Shown here: positions 1-13,955 of the stretch, in pieces
Layout: each line of letters starts with the position of its first letter
Numbering within the stretch: position 1 is the stretch's first letter
NCBI GenBank assembly: GCA_011009095.1
Contig: VTPC01089669.1
Coordinates: 815,771-879,770 of the forward strand
Source: Ignelater luminosus
Taxonomy: Eukaryota > Arthropoda > Insecta > Coleoptera > Elateridae
Length of the DNA: 64,000 nucleotides
Direction of reading: 5' to 3'
The notes under the pieces: generated by a model
Database searches by the model: none
What the model was told of the DNA's origin: nothing
The model's input: the letters and a program-made list of their open reading frames with translations, nothing else
Made by a program: the position numbers and the translations under genes

Positions 1-480
1 TACCTAGTTGAGTCCTTTCAAACAAATACGATCTAAACCACTCTAAAGCAATATTACAAATACCAATTGATTCTAGTTTCTCAAATAAAATCTTGTGGTT
101 AACGTAGTCAAATGCTTTTGACGTGGCACAAAATATAACTGCTGAATGGACCAAAGAGAAAATACCATAGCATATATTACAAATATTTTGAAAGCCAAAT
201 TGTCTATTTGATAAAATTTTGAATTTAGCAAGTTAACTTGGTAATCTTGATTTTACTAATTTCTTAATGATCTTGGACCTAGATAAAAGTAAAGATATAG
301 GTTTATAATTAGAAGATAATTTACAGTCTCCACTTTTAAAAATAGACGCTGTTTTTATTTCAGACGGAAAGTAACCTTTCGAGAAACAATCATTAATTAA
401 TGATACAAACATTTTCAGGCTTTCCTTCTGGGAGATTTTGTATGATTTTAACGGGGATATCTAAACCATCTCATCATCGT
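1..480 (-). pseudogene. Non-LTR retrotransposon reverse-transcriptase fragment (CR1/Jockey-like), cut by window edge
   Basis: The minus strand encodes a decayed LINE reverse transcriptase. Reading from about 480 down to 1, the order is a KSYKISQKESLKMFVSLIN-like segment, then FKSGDCKLSSNYKPISLL (the family's NYRPISLL motif), then SKIIKKLVKSRL, then QFGFQ, and finally [17 protein letters not shown] (the family's SKAFD-VDH-ILL-KL motif holding the first catalytic aspartate of RT motif A). The order matches RT motifs 1 to 3 of CR1/Jockey-type elements. An in-frame stop and small frameshifts near 220-230 and 455 show it is dead. The FADD catalytic box would lie beyond position 1 and is not visible. 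The clade is inferred from motif style only; RT identity is clear. Confidence 0.8.
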
Positions 481-3400
481 GCTCGATAGTTCGTTCCACT
501 TTCGGAATGATGCAATAGATTACTAATAGTATTATTATGATCAAACGATAGTGTTGATGCTAAATTTCTTGTTACTGTACAGATCATTTAAATCGTCAGT
601 CAATACCTCAACTCAAATAATAATTAGTTTTAAGTGTTTGTATTAGATTTTTAGACGATTTTTTTATACATTCCTTAATAATCTAGAAAAAATCAGGTGC
701 AAATGTTTCACGCCTCAAATTGAAAAATCTGAGATTTTGTGCTGAGGTATGAAAGCAATAGAGATCAATCAACGATGACGAAAATCGCAAAATTCTAGTG
801 ACCTGTTGGATAAATTTGTGTTAATTCAAGTCGTCCCAAAGGATTGGTCGTGTTGTTCATCATATTTTGACAAATCGACATTGAAATTTTCCAGACACCG
901 TATACTACATTAAAGCTACTAAATAGTCTCATTAAAGTATTTTCAAATATATGTATTTAAAATTAACACAATTAAATGGTAACGGTCTATAATTATTTCC
1001 ATTCTTTAACGGTTCCTTTATCCACAGCTGTTTAATGTTCTTAAAAAAGTTTAAAAATGTGTATTTTAGTTTTAACGTAGATTCAAATCCCTCTTGTCCT
1101 ATTATCTCATTTCTCATAGATAATTGCATCGGCAGCTGCAGTCATTGCACTGGAATATTCTGTGTGTTAACTTTAGTAGGCGTGCACATCCTAGATACCG
1201 TTGAATTTTGGACTGTTAGTTTTGCGCTAATTGGTTTATTCGTGATGGCTTTCTTGAACAAGGACCTCGCTTTAGAACATCTACATCTTAATCGATCAAT
1301 ATTCGTTCTACTGTAATTAGCATTGGTCTTTTATTATTATATGTTTTTGCCACATATAGTGCGTCTTCCGCTTCATCTTTTCAGACATTAGAGACATTTC
1401 CACAAAATAATAAATTACGTATTTTTAAAAACGTTGCATATAAGAAAAAAACAGATTGGGAATCTATCAAGACGGTTACCCCTACGATCAAATCTTTAAA
1501 ACTAAATTTATTTGTTTTTATTGAAATTTTATATTATAACGTTTTCAAAAAAGTCAGATCGTAATTATTTTGGAAAGTCACAAAATCTTTTCTAGCTATA
1601 TAAGCATAACTGTTGTTTATGATTATAAGGGTTATATAATTACTGTAGTATTTATCTTTATCGAGATTCTCAAAAACGATCTGTTTTTAAATATGTATAT
1701 GTACATTCTCAAAAACAAATTAAACTTGCCTCAATGTCAAGTTTACAAGATTGTCCTAAAAGTTGTTACATACTAACAAGTTAGTTAGTTTAAGGGCAAC
1801 GTGTTTATTGTCTTATAAGAGTTTAGCAACTTTGATGACTCTTTTTGGAAACTTTTTTGACAGATTGTATTACAAATAAAAGTTAAACTTCTTGGTGTTA
1901 TCCTATAACGCACGATTTAGGTACGTAAGCGGTTCGTAATTTTTATTTGCTTCGACTATCTCTTCGATCACGTTTCGCTGTAACTTGCAAAATGGGAAGG
2001 TGCGTTTTAGTAAAAATCAGAACACGTTTTACGTAATCTCGCAAACCTCTAACGTAAACATGTTAATTAAAAAGTGCGTTTAGTAATTGACCTTGCTTGA
2101 ACTACTCGTCATAAAAATAATACCAAACGCAAACTTTATACTTATATATGCCATAAAAAGATTATTACTCCTATAAACCCAATACCTCCGTTTTATGATA
2201 CAACTATTATTAAATGTCTATATTTCCTAGTGGATCACACATCTCGTTTCCATTACAAACATTCTGTGTTGTTGTTTACGACTTCGTATCCTTGATACTT
2301 TATTCGAAGATTATTTAATACATAATTTTATCGCCAAAGTTTGAGTTGTTGACAGACGTTTTATGTTGCGAGTTTCGTTTAGAATTTGGGAAATCTATTC
2401 ATTTACTCTCCGATGAGCTTGTAACCTTATTTTCTACTGCAACGGAACTTGAAATGCACGCACGATCGCTTTCGCTTATGAACTGCAATCGTCCGTTTAA
2501 TTAGAATGTTTTGAAGTTGAGGGATGTTACATCTCAAACGGTTCGATTTACCATCAAACGAAACCAATGAGGTCAGAGTGCGTATTAATTGCTAAACAAC
2601 CCTCGTTTGTTTTTTAATTGCTGGTTTTTTGAAACTAAACGCACGTAAAGGGTTTATTGCTGTTTAGATGGCCATTAAAGTCAATTTATTAAAAATAAAA
2701 TTCCGAAAGATAAATCGAATTTAAATCCCGTCGGATAATAACGCGTATTATTTATTCATTTAAACAATCGTTCTTTAATATCCTTTGTCCATAATAAAAA
2801 ACGAGAGCCATAAATAAAGAAGATTTTGGTTTATTGCAATGTGGACGAGTTAGCGACAAAAGTGTTCACCCCCATTTAGGTTGATATGTCCGACAACCCC
2901 CTGTAGTGTTTGCTGTCAGATGCGAAGCGATTAAGAAGTTTTTCTGAAAGCTACTGTTTTAGTAAAGTATAAAGTGGCTCTTTCCTTTCATGAAAATTTC
3001 AAAGCAGATAAAACATAATGTCTTTCAGTAACGACGTGACGCTGTATACCACCAAATAGCAATAAAGTGTCTTGTTGGTTCTTGCTTTTTTTTAAATTTT
3101 ACTACACAAATTCTATTTTTATGTTTGTTCCGTAAATATGTATGTACATTAACGCTGAAGTTATGTCTTTAAGCGAGTTTTATACGAACGACGACGGTGC
3201 GAATTTGGCGGTTCTCTCTTCACAGACAAAAAACATTGTACTAAACCTTTTTTTATGTTTCTATTTTGTGGTTTCGTTCCGAACACTTTTTTGTTTACTT
3301 TTTATGCATTTTCACCATTTAGAAGTGAAAATAAAAGAAATGTGAAGTCAGGCTTGTTACACCGGCTGATAATGCAGGTCTTTTTAAATAACTTCTTCCA

Positions 3401-4439
3401 CTCCTGTCAAAACAATTCTTATTTCCTTTTATTTTTCAATTGGTTATTTTTTATTCGTTTAATTAATTCACAGTTTTTATTAAGGACGTAATTTATACAT
3501 CTTATTTCGAGGACGGAAAAATGAAGCTAATGAATTCGTTTGTTTCAGCTTATCCACACTTTTAAAGATGCTCTCTGCAAATTATCTTTGTTTAAGAATC
3601 GGAGACATTTTCATTTTATTTACACTACTCTTATTCAATGAAAATGTTTATTCAAATTGTCTCTTAAAGAAATTCAGGTATAATCTTATAAAACTTAGCA
3701 ACCTTAGTAATGCATTTGGCGGAATTTTTATAAATAAAACAAACTTGACAATTTAACTACGTATTTCGAGAAGAAAACAAATTTAAATCACATTCTTTTT
3801 CAAAAAGAGATTTCTGAAAGAAAGAAATACCGATTTATTTTAGTTGGCTGTCTGAATTTTAGATAAAACATATTAGTTAATTATAATAAGTAATTAATTA
3901 ATTGATATTTTGAGAAAATTATTTAATAAACTCCTTTTTTATTTATTTATAACAACTACCTACTTTAAGAGGAAACTACTTTTCACTAATACTGTTTTCT
4001 GATGCTCATCAACACCTTTGAAATTTACAAAAAAAGTAATCACTCTTAATTTTAGGAAATATTTAAGAGAATCTGATATTGTGATATTCAACAACGTATA
4101 TTTGTATATTGTATCTTATAATAGGGTGGATAAATTCCTTTCGGGCAGCAATATTTGCTTGAATTTAAAGGGTAACCTGATAGAGTACATTCCACTTAAA
4201 AATAAGACTGACTTTTTACACACCATTGACCGATTATGCGATAACACTTGAGTTCTACAACCTCGGGCAGTAGACTTTACGTCGAACAAGTCGAAAGTTA
4301 ATGTCAGGCATCAATAACGACAGTAGAGCCGTATCACTCAGAATCCAAACTCGATTATTTTATTTAAACAATGAAAAAAATTTTTTGTTAGGACTGTTAT
4401 AAAAGTTGACAAAATATGTTTAACGCAATTCCCAGCAAG
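481..4439. other. No recognisable gene
   Basis: AT-rich sequence with several short open frames on the + strand (for example near 1035-1316, 3142-3491 and 4018-4251). None shows a family motif, codon structure or a conserved domain that I can recognise. A minus-strand stretch near 1000-1050 has a NNYRP-like string reminiscent of LINE RT motif 1, but it is too short to call. Confidence 0.5.
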
Positions 4440-4640
4440 CATTTATCGCTAGTCTATCTTGACGGATCGCTCTACACTTGGCCAGCACCTACTGCAAGTC
4501 TGCAACGGCCAGGAGGAGCACTGTTTGTCGATGTTGTCGGGCCGGGGCGTGTAGGCCACTATGGTTTTAAGTAGGCCGTGTGCCGGCTTACCGATGCTGT
4601 TTCAGTTGTACTTTGCATATATGTCAGTATGGTCCCAAAC
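4440..4640. other. GC-rich patch of unknown origin
   Basis: About 150 bases (roughly 4455-4605) are far richer in G and C than anything nearby, with strings such as GTCGGGCCGGGGCGTGTAGG. No frame on either strand gives a recognisable protein and no clear terminal repeats are seen. The abrupt change in composition suggests inserted DNA or the end of an unrecognised mobile element. The (AAT)n tract about 100 bases downstream would fit a retroelement tail, but that is inference. Confidence 0.4.
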
Positions 4641-4707
4641 AAATAAAACTACATTTTCTTTAGATTCTAAATTAGTAAATTATCAAAAGTATAAATTATG
4701 ATATTTG

Positions 4708-4708
4708 C

Positions 4709-4747
<39 letters not shown>
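4708..4747. repeat. (AAT)n microsatellite
   Basis: About thirteen consecutive AAT units are followed at once by ATTATTATT-type sequence, so the tract can also fold back on itself. Confidence 0.95.
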
Positions 4748-4748
<1 letters not shown>

Positions 4749-7700
4749 TATTATTATAAATTAACTATTGTTTTAGCAAATTCTCGGAAATTTCACAAAA
4801 CCAAACTCTGACCCGAAAGTAGGTAACTGGACATCAAGTAATGCTCGCGATACCTTACATACAAGAGTTTATGTCTTGCTAGTGTTTTTTGATTCTACAC
4901 AAATAATGGATCAGAAGGTTTTAATAAATTAAAAGAGCAGTTAGTTTTTAGATTCAGCTTATGCTGTAATATATATTACCCTAGCAACTGATAATGTCTT
5001 AGAATATTACCTACCAGTGGTGTATTAACAGATTTTGTCTAGGGAGAGATCCTGTTTGATTAGAAAATATTCTTTAAGAATAAAGTAATGAACAAAAAGG
5101 AGAGTAATCGGGGGCATTTTGTTTTGGTGCGACCATGCGACATTTAGTTTCTTACTGGATTAGTGGAAAGATCATTTGTAGGATTATTATTGCAAAATAT
5201 TAAACAAAAATATTACCTTATTCTTATCCAGTATTTCATAGTTGCTGTGAATTTTTCATTTCTTTTTGGAGTTCCGGGGAGAGGGTGAACTTCATAATGT
5301 ACCGTGTTATTAATAAACAATAATGCACTAGTAAGACTTACAATATAAAACTATTTACAAGTATTTTAAATCATCATTAAGATACAACTCATTCAAAAAT
5401 TCTTATTTTTTTGAAGATCTTGTTCATGGAGAAAACAGTTATTATTTCACAATTTTGGCAATTTCTACTGAATGCATTTTACCGACAAAAATCGAACATT
5501 AAAAAGATTTTCTAGAAAATATTTAGCCCATACAAAGCAAGTCCTCGTTTTTTAGTTAGCGTAATCTATTTTCAAAAGGCCAGCTTCATCATGTAAAAAC
5601 TATATGTTATCACGAAATTCTGGGAAACATATTGTCATTTTCATGAACTTCAAACATTATCACATCACATGATATTTAATAAATACTGTACCTATTAATT
5701 TTTTGAGTTTTATCCAACGTGTAAGTCCTTGGTTTGTCTAAGATGCTGGATTCTACCATCTATAAACATTTTGTTGAAAACCAAGCTTAAAATTTAATTA
5801 CTTCAATAATTAGACGTCAGTCGATGATGCAAATATTGAAAAACGAATGTTACTTTAAAGAACCTATCCTTGTTCAAGATTTACTGTTATAGAGTGTAGA
5901 ATTTCACTTTGTTTAAGCTTCTCATCTTCTTTTCCATTTCACCTTGTATAACTGAATCAGCCTATTAAACGATGCACAATAAATTCTATCAATATAAAAT
6001 TCCTTCTTGTTGATGTTTCCTAAGGTTTCATTAGACATTCGAGATCATCATATTTTATTATTTTGTCATGTAGTGCGTATTTAAAAGATGAAATTTCATT
6101 TTACTTTTGATTTACCATTGTGCTGTTTTTATATTTGTCAAACATTTTTGTCAATAGTTTGTTCCTTATAGATCAAAATGTCCATGCTGACGCCATCATC
6201 CCATTAAGTAATGTCTGTATCTTTTGATATTACAATCTTCTTTCGAAATTTTATTCCACCCCTTTGTAATCTTAAAAAAAGATAAGAAAATGTGATAAGA
6301 AGTTTCTTTATACATTTATGTACCTAGAAATTAAAAAAACTGGTTAGTATGTCCCTGTGTTCTGAATAATGTAATAATTTAATATAATTAAAACAATTTA
6401 AATTATATTGTAGATGTAGTTGTCAATTTTTATTAATTATTATTAATAAGAATTTCTTTTATAGCTATAGGTAACAGTTTATTGTATGTAAGTAGTCAAA
6501 GTTTATTTTGAACAAGCTGTGGGCATTACATTTACTACATTTACATAAGAAATCATTCCATTACGGGGAAAAGGAATTCAACTGCATTATGTGGCACTTT
6601 TTCTATCTATAACAACAAAACATACGTAAACTCGGCGGTAGGTTTAAGGGAATCGACAAAGATAACCGTTATCCACGATGTTGCTAGCTTGTGGCGACAA
6701 TACTAAATCAATAAATCAACGTCTACGCGTGCCAGTACTAAAATAATTGTAACATAGATTCACACTGCAAAAACGATAATGCCTTAAGCTGAAACTTAGT
6801 ATCAAACACATCTAATGTTCTATAAACTATAAACGATAAAGATAGATACATTAAACATTAGTCACTAGACGCTAAAACAGAAAGTTGATGCGAAACAATC
6901 AATAAACAATAAAAACTGTTTATTCGCATGAAATGATAATTATCCGTATTTAAAACAAAAGAAGAACTGTTTCTATCAACACAATCGAAATAAACACGCG
7001 AATTCGTAATTGCGAGCTTCAATACAAAATCAATATTATCGATACCAAAGACAATTTTGAATTAAAATAATAGGTGTTTGAAGCACCCGAACTGTCTATC
7101 AAAAGAACTAAATTGCTTATAATAATAGTCTCAACTAAGTTTCCAAAACACTACACGGAACTTAAATTTCACTAAAACTAGAACAAAACTTGACTTGCGG
7201 GAACAAACTTTGGGGAGCTCGTCAAAGACGGCATCATCGAATAGCTAAAAATACAAAGCCATAACCCGTGTTCCCCGAGTGCCAAGACAAGTGTGCTTAA
7301 TAAACACGCTCAATCTTCATTCACGGAAAAAGATATAATATAAAGAAACCAATAAGAGATTATAAGAAACAACCACTGTAAAGTTATCGAACGCAAATGC
7401 GTCATGCGAAAGTGCACTGGCTATTACCGAATTCACCTAATCCTCCAAAAATGCCTTTTAATGATACTAGAAATGACTTGGTAGCTTAGATCTGTGCCGA
7501 AATTACAAGCAAAGAGGGAAATACTTTGTTAACTGTGGAACATACTCAGTCGCTATTAATGGTCAGGGGAATTATATCACAGACGCGTCCATGGGGTTCA
7601 CGGACGCTGCTGAACTTACATCAACTTTAGAATAGAACGCGCAGTCTCCATAATGACTATAGCTGGCACGAAACATTGACAAAATGCCTCATCTACGCTA

Positions 7701-9039
7701 TGTATATAAAGTGTGGTCCAAGAAGTTTGCAACGAATGGAAAAGAATTTAATTAATTGCTGTACGGAAATGAAAGTACTGCAGAAACTTAGTGCATGCTT
7801 GGAATCTAAGTTAACGCCAATCGTAATTGCGAAAAGTCATACAGCACGTTGCTCAAGAGTAAAGTACCGTTAATTTTAAAAATACAGCAATATGATATTA
7901 GAAAAGTTGTTTATAATTAAAAGATGTGTCCAAATATAAAATCACGATCTATTTCAAAAATTTCTTTTTTGGTTTTTATTTGAATAGCCCTCGTAGTTGA
8001 GAAATTCTTTAGCAAAACATGTAATACCTTTATTATAATAAAGTAAAATTTGTCTACTGTTAGAAAAACGGATATATGTAAACTCGTAATTTATTTAGAT
8101 TTATTTTTTTTAATAACGCCGAACGGTTTTCGTGTTGCAATCTAAATAAATTATAATTTATAAGTTTTCCGAATGTACAATAGCATAATAAACACAGAAC
8201 AGCCACTTCGTCGTCGACACTTCTCTCATTCTTGTAAATATATATAAAATTTCTCTTAAGCTGTTGCATCGTCTCAAGGTGTGTAGGTTCCACCTTAAGT
8301 ATTGATCAATTATGGTGCGACGCCTAAATACTTTTGCGGATTTGAATTTACTGATAGTTAGCTTACGATGGGCTTGTTGTGCGTGTCATATAGTACAGTG
8401 TGTCCCCGGATGGATCTAACTATACTTGTAAACTTTTTTGTTTAACATTTTACCAAAAAAGTCACTATTCATAAAAAGTTGTGCTTATTCTAAAATGTCC
8501 TTAACCATACTTGGAATTCTGATATAACATACGGGGTGCTAGGAAAAGCAGAAAACCTGAAATTATGTCGAGAGTGAACTTATCTTATTTTTAGAGATAG
8601 AGAAAGATTTTAAGTAGAAAAACTGTTTGGAATGAAATTTTATGCTGATATAAAATTTAAATATTCTCTCTCAAAGTTGATTTAGTGTTCCCGTAATCAT
8701 ACCACAGCTGTGATTTTCCAAGTTAGGCATGAAAACAATATTATTATCTGGTTAGTCTATTAAATCTAGTTTTAATATTTGAACGCGTGCCATTTGTATT
8801 ATTGTTGGAACGAAGTATGGAAAAGAGAGCTTCAAGAATACTCACTTAATCCAGTAGGTTATATCCGTCGAAAATTAAGGGAGTAATGAAAGTAGCTATG
8901 TCCTAAGTCCTAAGCAGCTATTAAATATTGTTGCAAACTGCTGCGCTACTATATTTGCCATTTCTTTTAAGGTTTTAGCTGTTAAATTGTGAACATTAGT
9001 ATCTGTATTGGTTTTCTAAATAATCTCGGGCACCAAATA
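4748..9039. other. No recognisable gene
   Basis: AT-rich DNA. The stretch from about 6500 to 7900 is biased toward A over T on the + strand compared with its flanks, and the open frame at 7676-7873 lies in it. I recognise no domain. A minus-strand string near 5560-5640 reads like RDNI-FLHDEAG and faintly resembles the second-aspartate motif of Tc1-type transposases, but its neighbourhood does not support that. Confidence 0.45.
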
Positions 9040-9195
9040 CCGAATCATATGCCGTCGCGAATTCGACCCCAGACACACGTCGGTTTGGTATAACTTCTCT
9101 CTGTAGTTATTAGTTACATTATGTAAAGCGTATGACAGGCATGCGTCATCACCGCTAGACTATGCGAGCCGATATCAATATTGTTATTGTGATTG
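9040..9195 (-). repeat. tRNA-derived SINE-like repeat (tRNA-Asp-like head)
   Basis: Read on the minus strand from 9190 downward, it begins with CGCATAGTCTAGCGGTGATG (an A-box-like element), continues with GCATGCCTGTCATACGC, which resembles the tRNA-Asp anticodon arm, and after about 55 bases reaches GGGGTCGAATTCGCGACGG, a B-box-like element resembling the tRNA-Asp T arm. The insert between the two boxes makes it longer than a tRNA, which fits a degraded SINE. Parts of it recur near 14.5, 15.7 and 41.6 kb. RNA polymerase III promoter origin is inferred from the boxes. Confidence 0.5.
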
Positions 9196-9449
9196 ATATA
9201 AAAGATGTCTTATCCATAACAAGTTAGTAGAGCAAAAATATAAATTAAGAAACAACAAAGAAAGTTTACTTAGTACTCAGGAATACTACCTACTATGTAG
9301 GTATTTTTTCAAGGGATTATTTTCGTCATCTGTTTTAATGGAACGTTACCTTCAAGACCTTTCTTTACGAAGTTTTCCATGCTTAAACTACACATACATA
9401 GCGGCTTCTAAGATTTCTTGAATTTTCCTTCACCTTGTGTAACAATTGT

Positions 9450-10130
9450 TTATTTTTACTAGAAAGATGCTAGTTGATAAATATCTTCTGAGCAATAGTT
9501 AACTGGAGAATGACCCGTGGTTACTAATACCCTTTTCTCCACTGGCATGTCACGTTTTGTACGGCTAATAAACCCTGCAATAATTACCGACAAATTTTTA
9601 AATGCGTTACATCTATCACTTACGTAGTTTTTATCAATATTTAATTTCTTGGTTATCTTCATAATAATATTTTTGTAGTTATCTTCTGAAGTTTCTCGAA
9701 CACCGAATATTTTAATATTATGGTTTTCTCAAGCTGACGAATTATCTGTTAGAAGTATCATTTTTTATTGCCTGCTTTTTTTAAATGTTTCTCTTTTTTC
9801 TTGGGGGCTTTTATATCTTCTTTGTCGATTGCAAGTAATTTTAGTAACTCATCCTCTTGAATCAAGTAAGATCAACCGATGCTTTCAATTCACGCATATC
9901 GTTATCTAAGATATTTAATCTTGTATTAATAACAGTTAGCATATAAGTTACTTTTCTCATACTACTGGTATTTCTGCGAGCATTAATGGATTTTTCTTTG
10001 GTTGTTGAATTATGGTGACTGTTTCACAGTAAAAGCATCTCCATGTCTTCCCGATCTTAATAAATTATGATGATTATTTTTAGATATTGAACATTTACTA
10101 CGTATTGGGCACTCGCTGCTGTTTACAGCT
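9450..10130 (-). pseudogene. LINE ORF1-like RNA-binding protein remnant
   Basis: The minus strand holds a short coiled-coil-like stretch (about 9860-9960, RLNILDNDMRELKASVDL), then a basic KAPKKKEK-type segment in a shifted frame. Next comes NIKIFGVRETSEDNYKNI at about 9660-9720, and then a clean 67-codon frame ending at 9459 with FISRTKRDMPVEKRVL. The NI-I-GV start followed by a F-S---RD block is the layout of the RRM-like and C-terminal domains of ORF1 proteins of insect non-LTR retrotransposons. Several stops and frameshifts separate the pieces. No RT follows it downstream, so it is an orphan fragment. Element clade is unknown. Confidence 0.55.
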
Positions 10131-13100
10131 TTATTTTGGGTATTTAGTAACTATTCGCTGCTTAATCTCAGTTTATATTATTATTATTATTCAGAAATTC
10201 AAAAATTATTTCGGAGATTGGAATCTTCCACAATATTTTTAGGAAGGACAAAATTTGTTTTTACATTTACGAAAGAAAACGAACTTTTGTTACTAAGTAC
10301 AGTTTTCTATTAAGAACGATTGAAGGTACTTTGATAGATGATAAACCCTCAGTTACTTTTCTCGAAACTGTTATTAGAAGAATGATAATAAAGTTAACCC
10401 TACGCGCGGAGTTGTTTACCATTTCTCTATTACTCAGTTAACTGCTTAGTAGGTCAGACAGAACTGACAAAAGGTAACGGCCACACCGTAAAAAACAGTA
10501 ATGTCTCAAAGACAAGTTTCGTTCGAGTGAGCTTAAAATATTTAAAATTAACGCAACTCAAAGCTTGCTACATTTAGTGAAATTATTAAATTATTAAGAT
10601 TTTCAAATTTCAGGTACTTCTAATTCATTTTATTAGGTACAAGACCTAACTACATACTTTATAAAGATCCATTTATAATTAAGGTCTTCTGTAGTCATTA
10701 TTTCTCAGCAAAAAGGCTGAAACACAATTATCCGTCGTCATCGCAGACTTCTTTAATCTGCTGTTTAATTCCGTCACCTTGGATTTATCTATCAAAATCA
10801 ATTTTCTGCCTTCTAATACAGCACAAATTCTTGTCTGGGGATTATGATTATCCTGAATATGGATATAATAACAAACAAAGTTAGAAACACCGTCGCTCCA
10901 TTCCTTAAACCTGTGCTTACCGGACTGCCATCTCATTTAACAGCAACTAATGTAAGTTTTTTAGACTGGAATTATTATTTAATAAAAAGAGTGCAAATAT
11001 TATTGGAAATGTCTATCGATATAGCAAAGAACGCTGACAAAAGCCGATTTTTGTTTTTGTTTTACCGCGATATGCTCTTCCTTTGTCGATCCTACTACTA
11101 ACATCTTTTCTTGGGACTGTTTAGGTCTACTTGCGTTTTTTATTTTACTTTCTCTACACTCACCTCACATATATATATATATAAAGGATTAATGAATATT
11201 ATGATAATTTAACAAAATACAAAAATTATAATTGGTTGCTTAATATTAATTCAAGAATACAAACTCGTGACAGTACCTATTTCAAAACTCTAAATTTACA
11301 TATGTTACCTACTTACGTACATTGGCTACTGCTCAAAAATCTGTAATACTCGAAACAGCACGTATTTTTCGCAAATACCACAAAATGCCCATTGCTGTTG
11401 AAGTGAATAGTGATTAAACCCCACTCGAGACATACAGAACCTGAAGTCTGAAAGTGGTTGAAGAAATAATAATACAGTTGCTCGATGCGACAGATTGGCA
11501 AGTAGTGCGTATTTAACCCTTGTACGTTGAAAATAATTCTGTAGCGTGAACTGGGAAAATAGATAGTCTTTGGCCCGATTTGTTTAGATTTAGTACGCTT
11601 TTACAATAAATTAATAACTAGTAAGAGAAAGGCTGAACGTAATCATATAAATGCGTTGACTATGTAAATTATAAAATAAAGCAAATTTGTACAATTTGCA
11701 AATTTGGTTGAAAATGTTTTTAGTAGAAATCGTATGCCTAATAAGAAACATTTTTGAGCAATTAATAGTTAGTTATTTATTTTTCTTTATTTGCTCAACA
11801 GGCCATTTTCCATTTTTACAGAACAAATTACGTGAATCATATAAATTATCAAATTATTATCAAATACTATTCTTATCGGAAATGTGGTTTTCTGCAAATG
11901 TAAATTATAATGGTATCTAAAAGTATACGCTCAGTCTTGCCACCAAAAATCCTTATTAATTTTTTTGTTTAACTGTTACAAATACTATATGACATGTTTC
12001 AACCCTTTGAATAGCATAGTATATATCTGTATAATCACATTAAAATATTAATTAATTGCATCAAATACAATTCAACATTCGAATTAAATATAGATGAGAC
12101 GGAAAAACTTCTAAGGTTACATTACTAGTGCGTTGCATATTTTTTTGATAATGATATGTTTATAAAAAAGTACATGATACATATAATATAGTACATATGC
12201 AGATCTACCTGAATTCACTTAAAAGGATTACACGGGTTTAGTAATAGGATTGAAGAAGATATTTATTGCCACTTAGAAAGTCTATCATAACTATCCTGAT
12301 ATTCATTATACGCTTTGTCTTGAAGTAATTGACACATCTGACACTATCCGATAGTTGTGCCCTTCCACTAAATATTTTGTAATTTAAATGAACATATTTC
12401 AGAATCTATAAGAACTGCACGCAAATCTGAATGTTTGCTTGATATCATATTGTCTAGCAATTCCTTTATGATTAAGCCTTCTGATGTCGATATTAGCAAT
12501 GAACCTCGTCGTAATTTAGTATACTACATAATATATTATGAATGTAGAAGTTCTCAAACAAACCCGAATTATTAAGACTTTAAGAATTCAAATACTACAG
12601 CACTGATTAGATCTACATAGGTATAAAGCTAAATTAAAGATTAAAAAACTATGGAAATAGCTCACTAAAAATATTATAAATGTTTAAGGTACTTAACTTA
12701 TAATCAGAGAGAAGAAATAAAACAATCTAATACCAAGCAGCTCTGAAAAGAATTCAATTAATTGAATGTACAAAAATCTATAAATTTCAGAAGCTGTTAA
12801 TAATTATTTTATTGATAGTATACTGCAATTGCTAGCTGATGATATTTAATAGAATGCTAATAACAAAAACCTAAACATGAATTTTTATTTACTTCAAGAG
12901 CACAAAAAGAGTTAAGTTTTATGCTAAGTAGTAACTATGACCTGCCAGCCTCGTTAAGTTTATAGTGAATAGGGTTATACTAGTTTTAACCTTAATTTGG
13001 CTTTCCTACGTGAAATAGAACTTCTATAAGTTACTTCCAAACTGCTTTTCTTATATGGTTATAATGTATATCCTTAGTTGCCTGAAGCTTAGTACAGCCC

Positions 13101-13539
13101 TAGAACGTCCGACAATATTCGATACCAATAGCTGGAATAACTGTATAAGATTGATGTTTGCAACTCTATGATGTTAATAAATGGCTAGCCGTTAACAATA
13201 TTTAAAGTACAGAGCCAATTAGAGAAGTATAAGAGTAACAGACCATATTATAATTTATAAATAACCCACTTTGAGGTATGCAGAAATCTTAATGTATTTA
13301 TGCCTGGATATAAATTACTAGATAGAAATTTCATTAATTAAATTCAAAACTATTTTAGACATTTAAGGTCAGTTGGCACCTTTTGCTTTACCTGATATTG
13401 AAATAAATTGTGGTTAACCAGTTTTATTAGTTCTCTTCGTTTAGTGAAGTGTTTGCTCGAATAATTGATGCTGGTTTTATACTTATTATCGAGATTTTAA
13501 GGTTCAACCCTAGTTTCATCTCCAATTAGTAGGTCCTAC
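10131..13539. other. No recognisable gene
   Basis: AT-rich, with a short (AT)n run at 11169-11182. Overlapping open frames on both strands at 10679-11101, and one at 11687-11920, lack any recognisable motif. The 12.9-13.3 kb part may belong to the LINE that is recognisable just downstream, but I see no RT motif in it. Confidence 0.45.
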
Positions 13540-13955
13540 CTATCAATTATTTAACTTATTAATAACCCGTTTAGTTAGCAAACCTCTAATTCTTATTGGT
13601 GTTACGCCAGGCTCATTTATTGATCTTGGTAATAGAACACAAATTACAGTAGTTAAAAACAATCACAATCCGCATATTGATAACGAACAAATTAGCAGTA
13701 GTCGAATCTCCCGAGAACTTGATATTATACTTGACACCAACTTAATTTAAACAACACATTTGTAAATTGTTGCAGGAAACTTACTTTTTTATGAAAGTAT
13801 TATATGAAAAATACTTTCTAAATCTTTAGTTTTATGAAAGTTGAATTACTGCGAAGCATTGTTTATCATTCGTGTCTTGATGCTGATGATAAATATCGTA
13901 TTCAAAAAGTACAAAATCGACGTTGCAATCACATAATTACCTTATTTTAGAGCGG
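13540..13955 (+). pseudogene. Non-LTR retrotransposon RT C-terminal fragment
   Basis: One frame (about 13627-13750) reads through a segment ending NEQISSSRISRELDIILDTNL, which matches the family pattern of a short acidic lead, a hydrophobic NLGIILD box and a TH end that lies a little after the RT catalytic box. After frameshifts, a second frame (about 13834-13945) reads LRSIVYHSCLDADDKYR followed by IQKVQNRRCNHII. That is the LRSLVYP-LDYCD-V----NRIQKVQN-C-R-I motif near the RT C terminus of CR1/Jockey-like LINEs. The catalytic FADD box upstream is not recognisable. The 3' end lies near 13955. Confidence 0.65.

Noticed and set aside
932..1129. Minus-strand frame with a NNYRPLPFN string similar to LINE RT motif 1
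   Set aside because: Only about ten residues fit, and nothing before or after matches an RT. Too short to separate from chance.
5560..6290. Minus-strand strings (RDNI-FLHDEAG, and a protein-like stretch near 6200) resembling a Tc1-type transposase
   Set aside because: The residues following HDEAG do not fit the family and no helix-turn-helix region can be found upstream.
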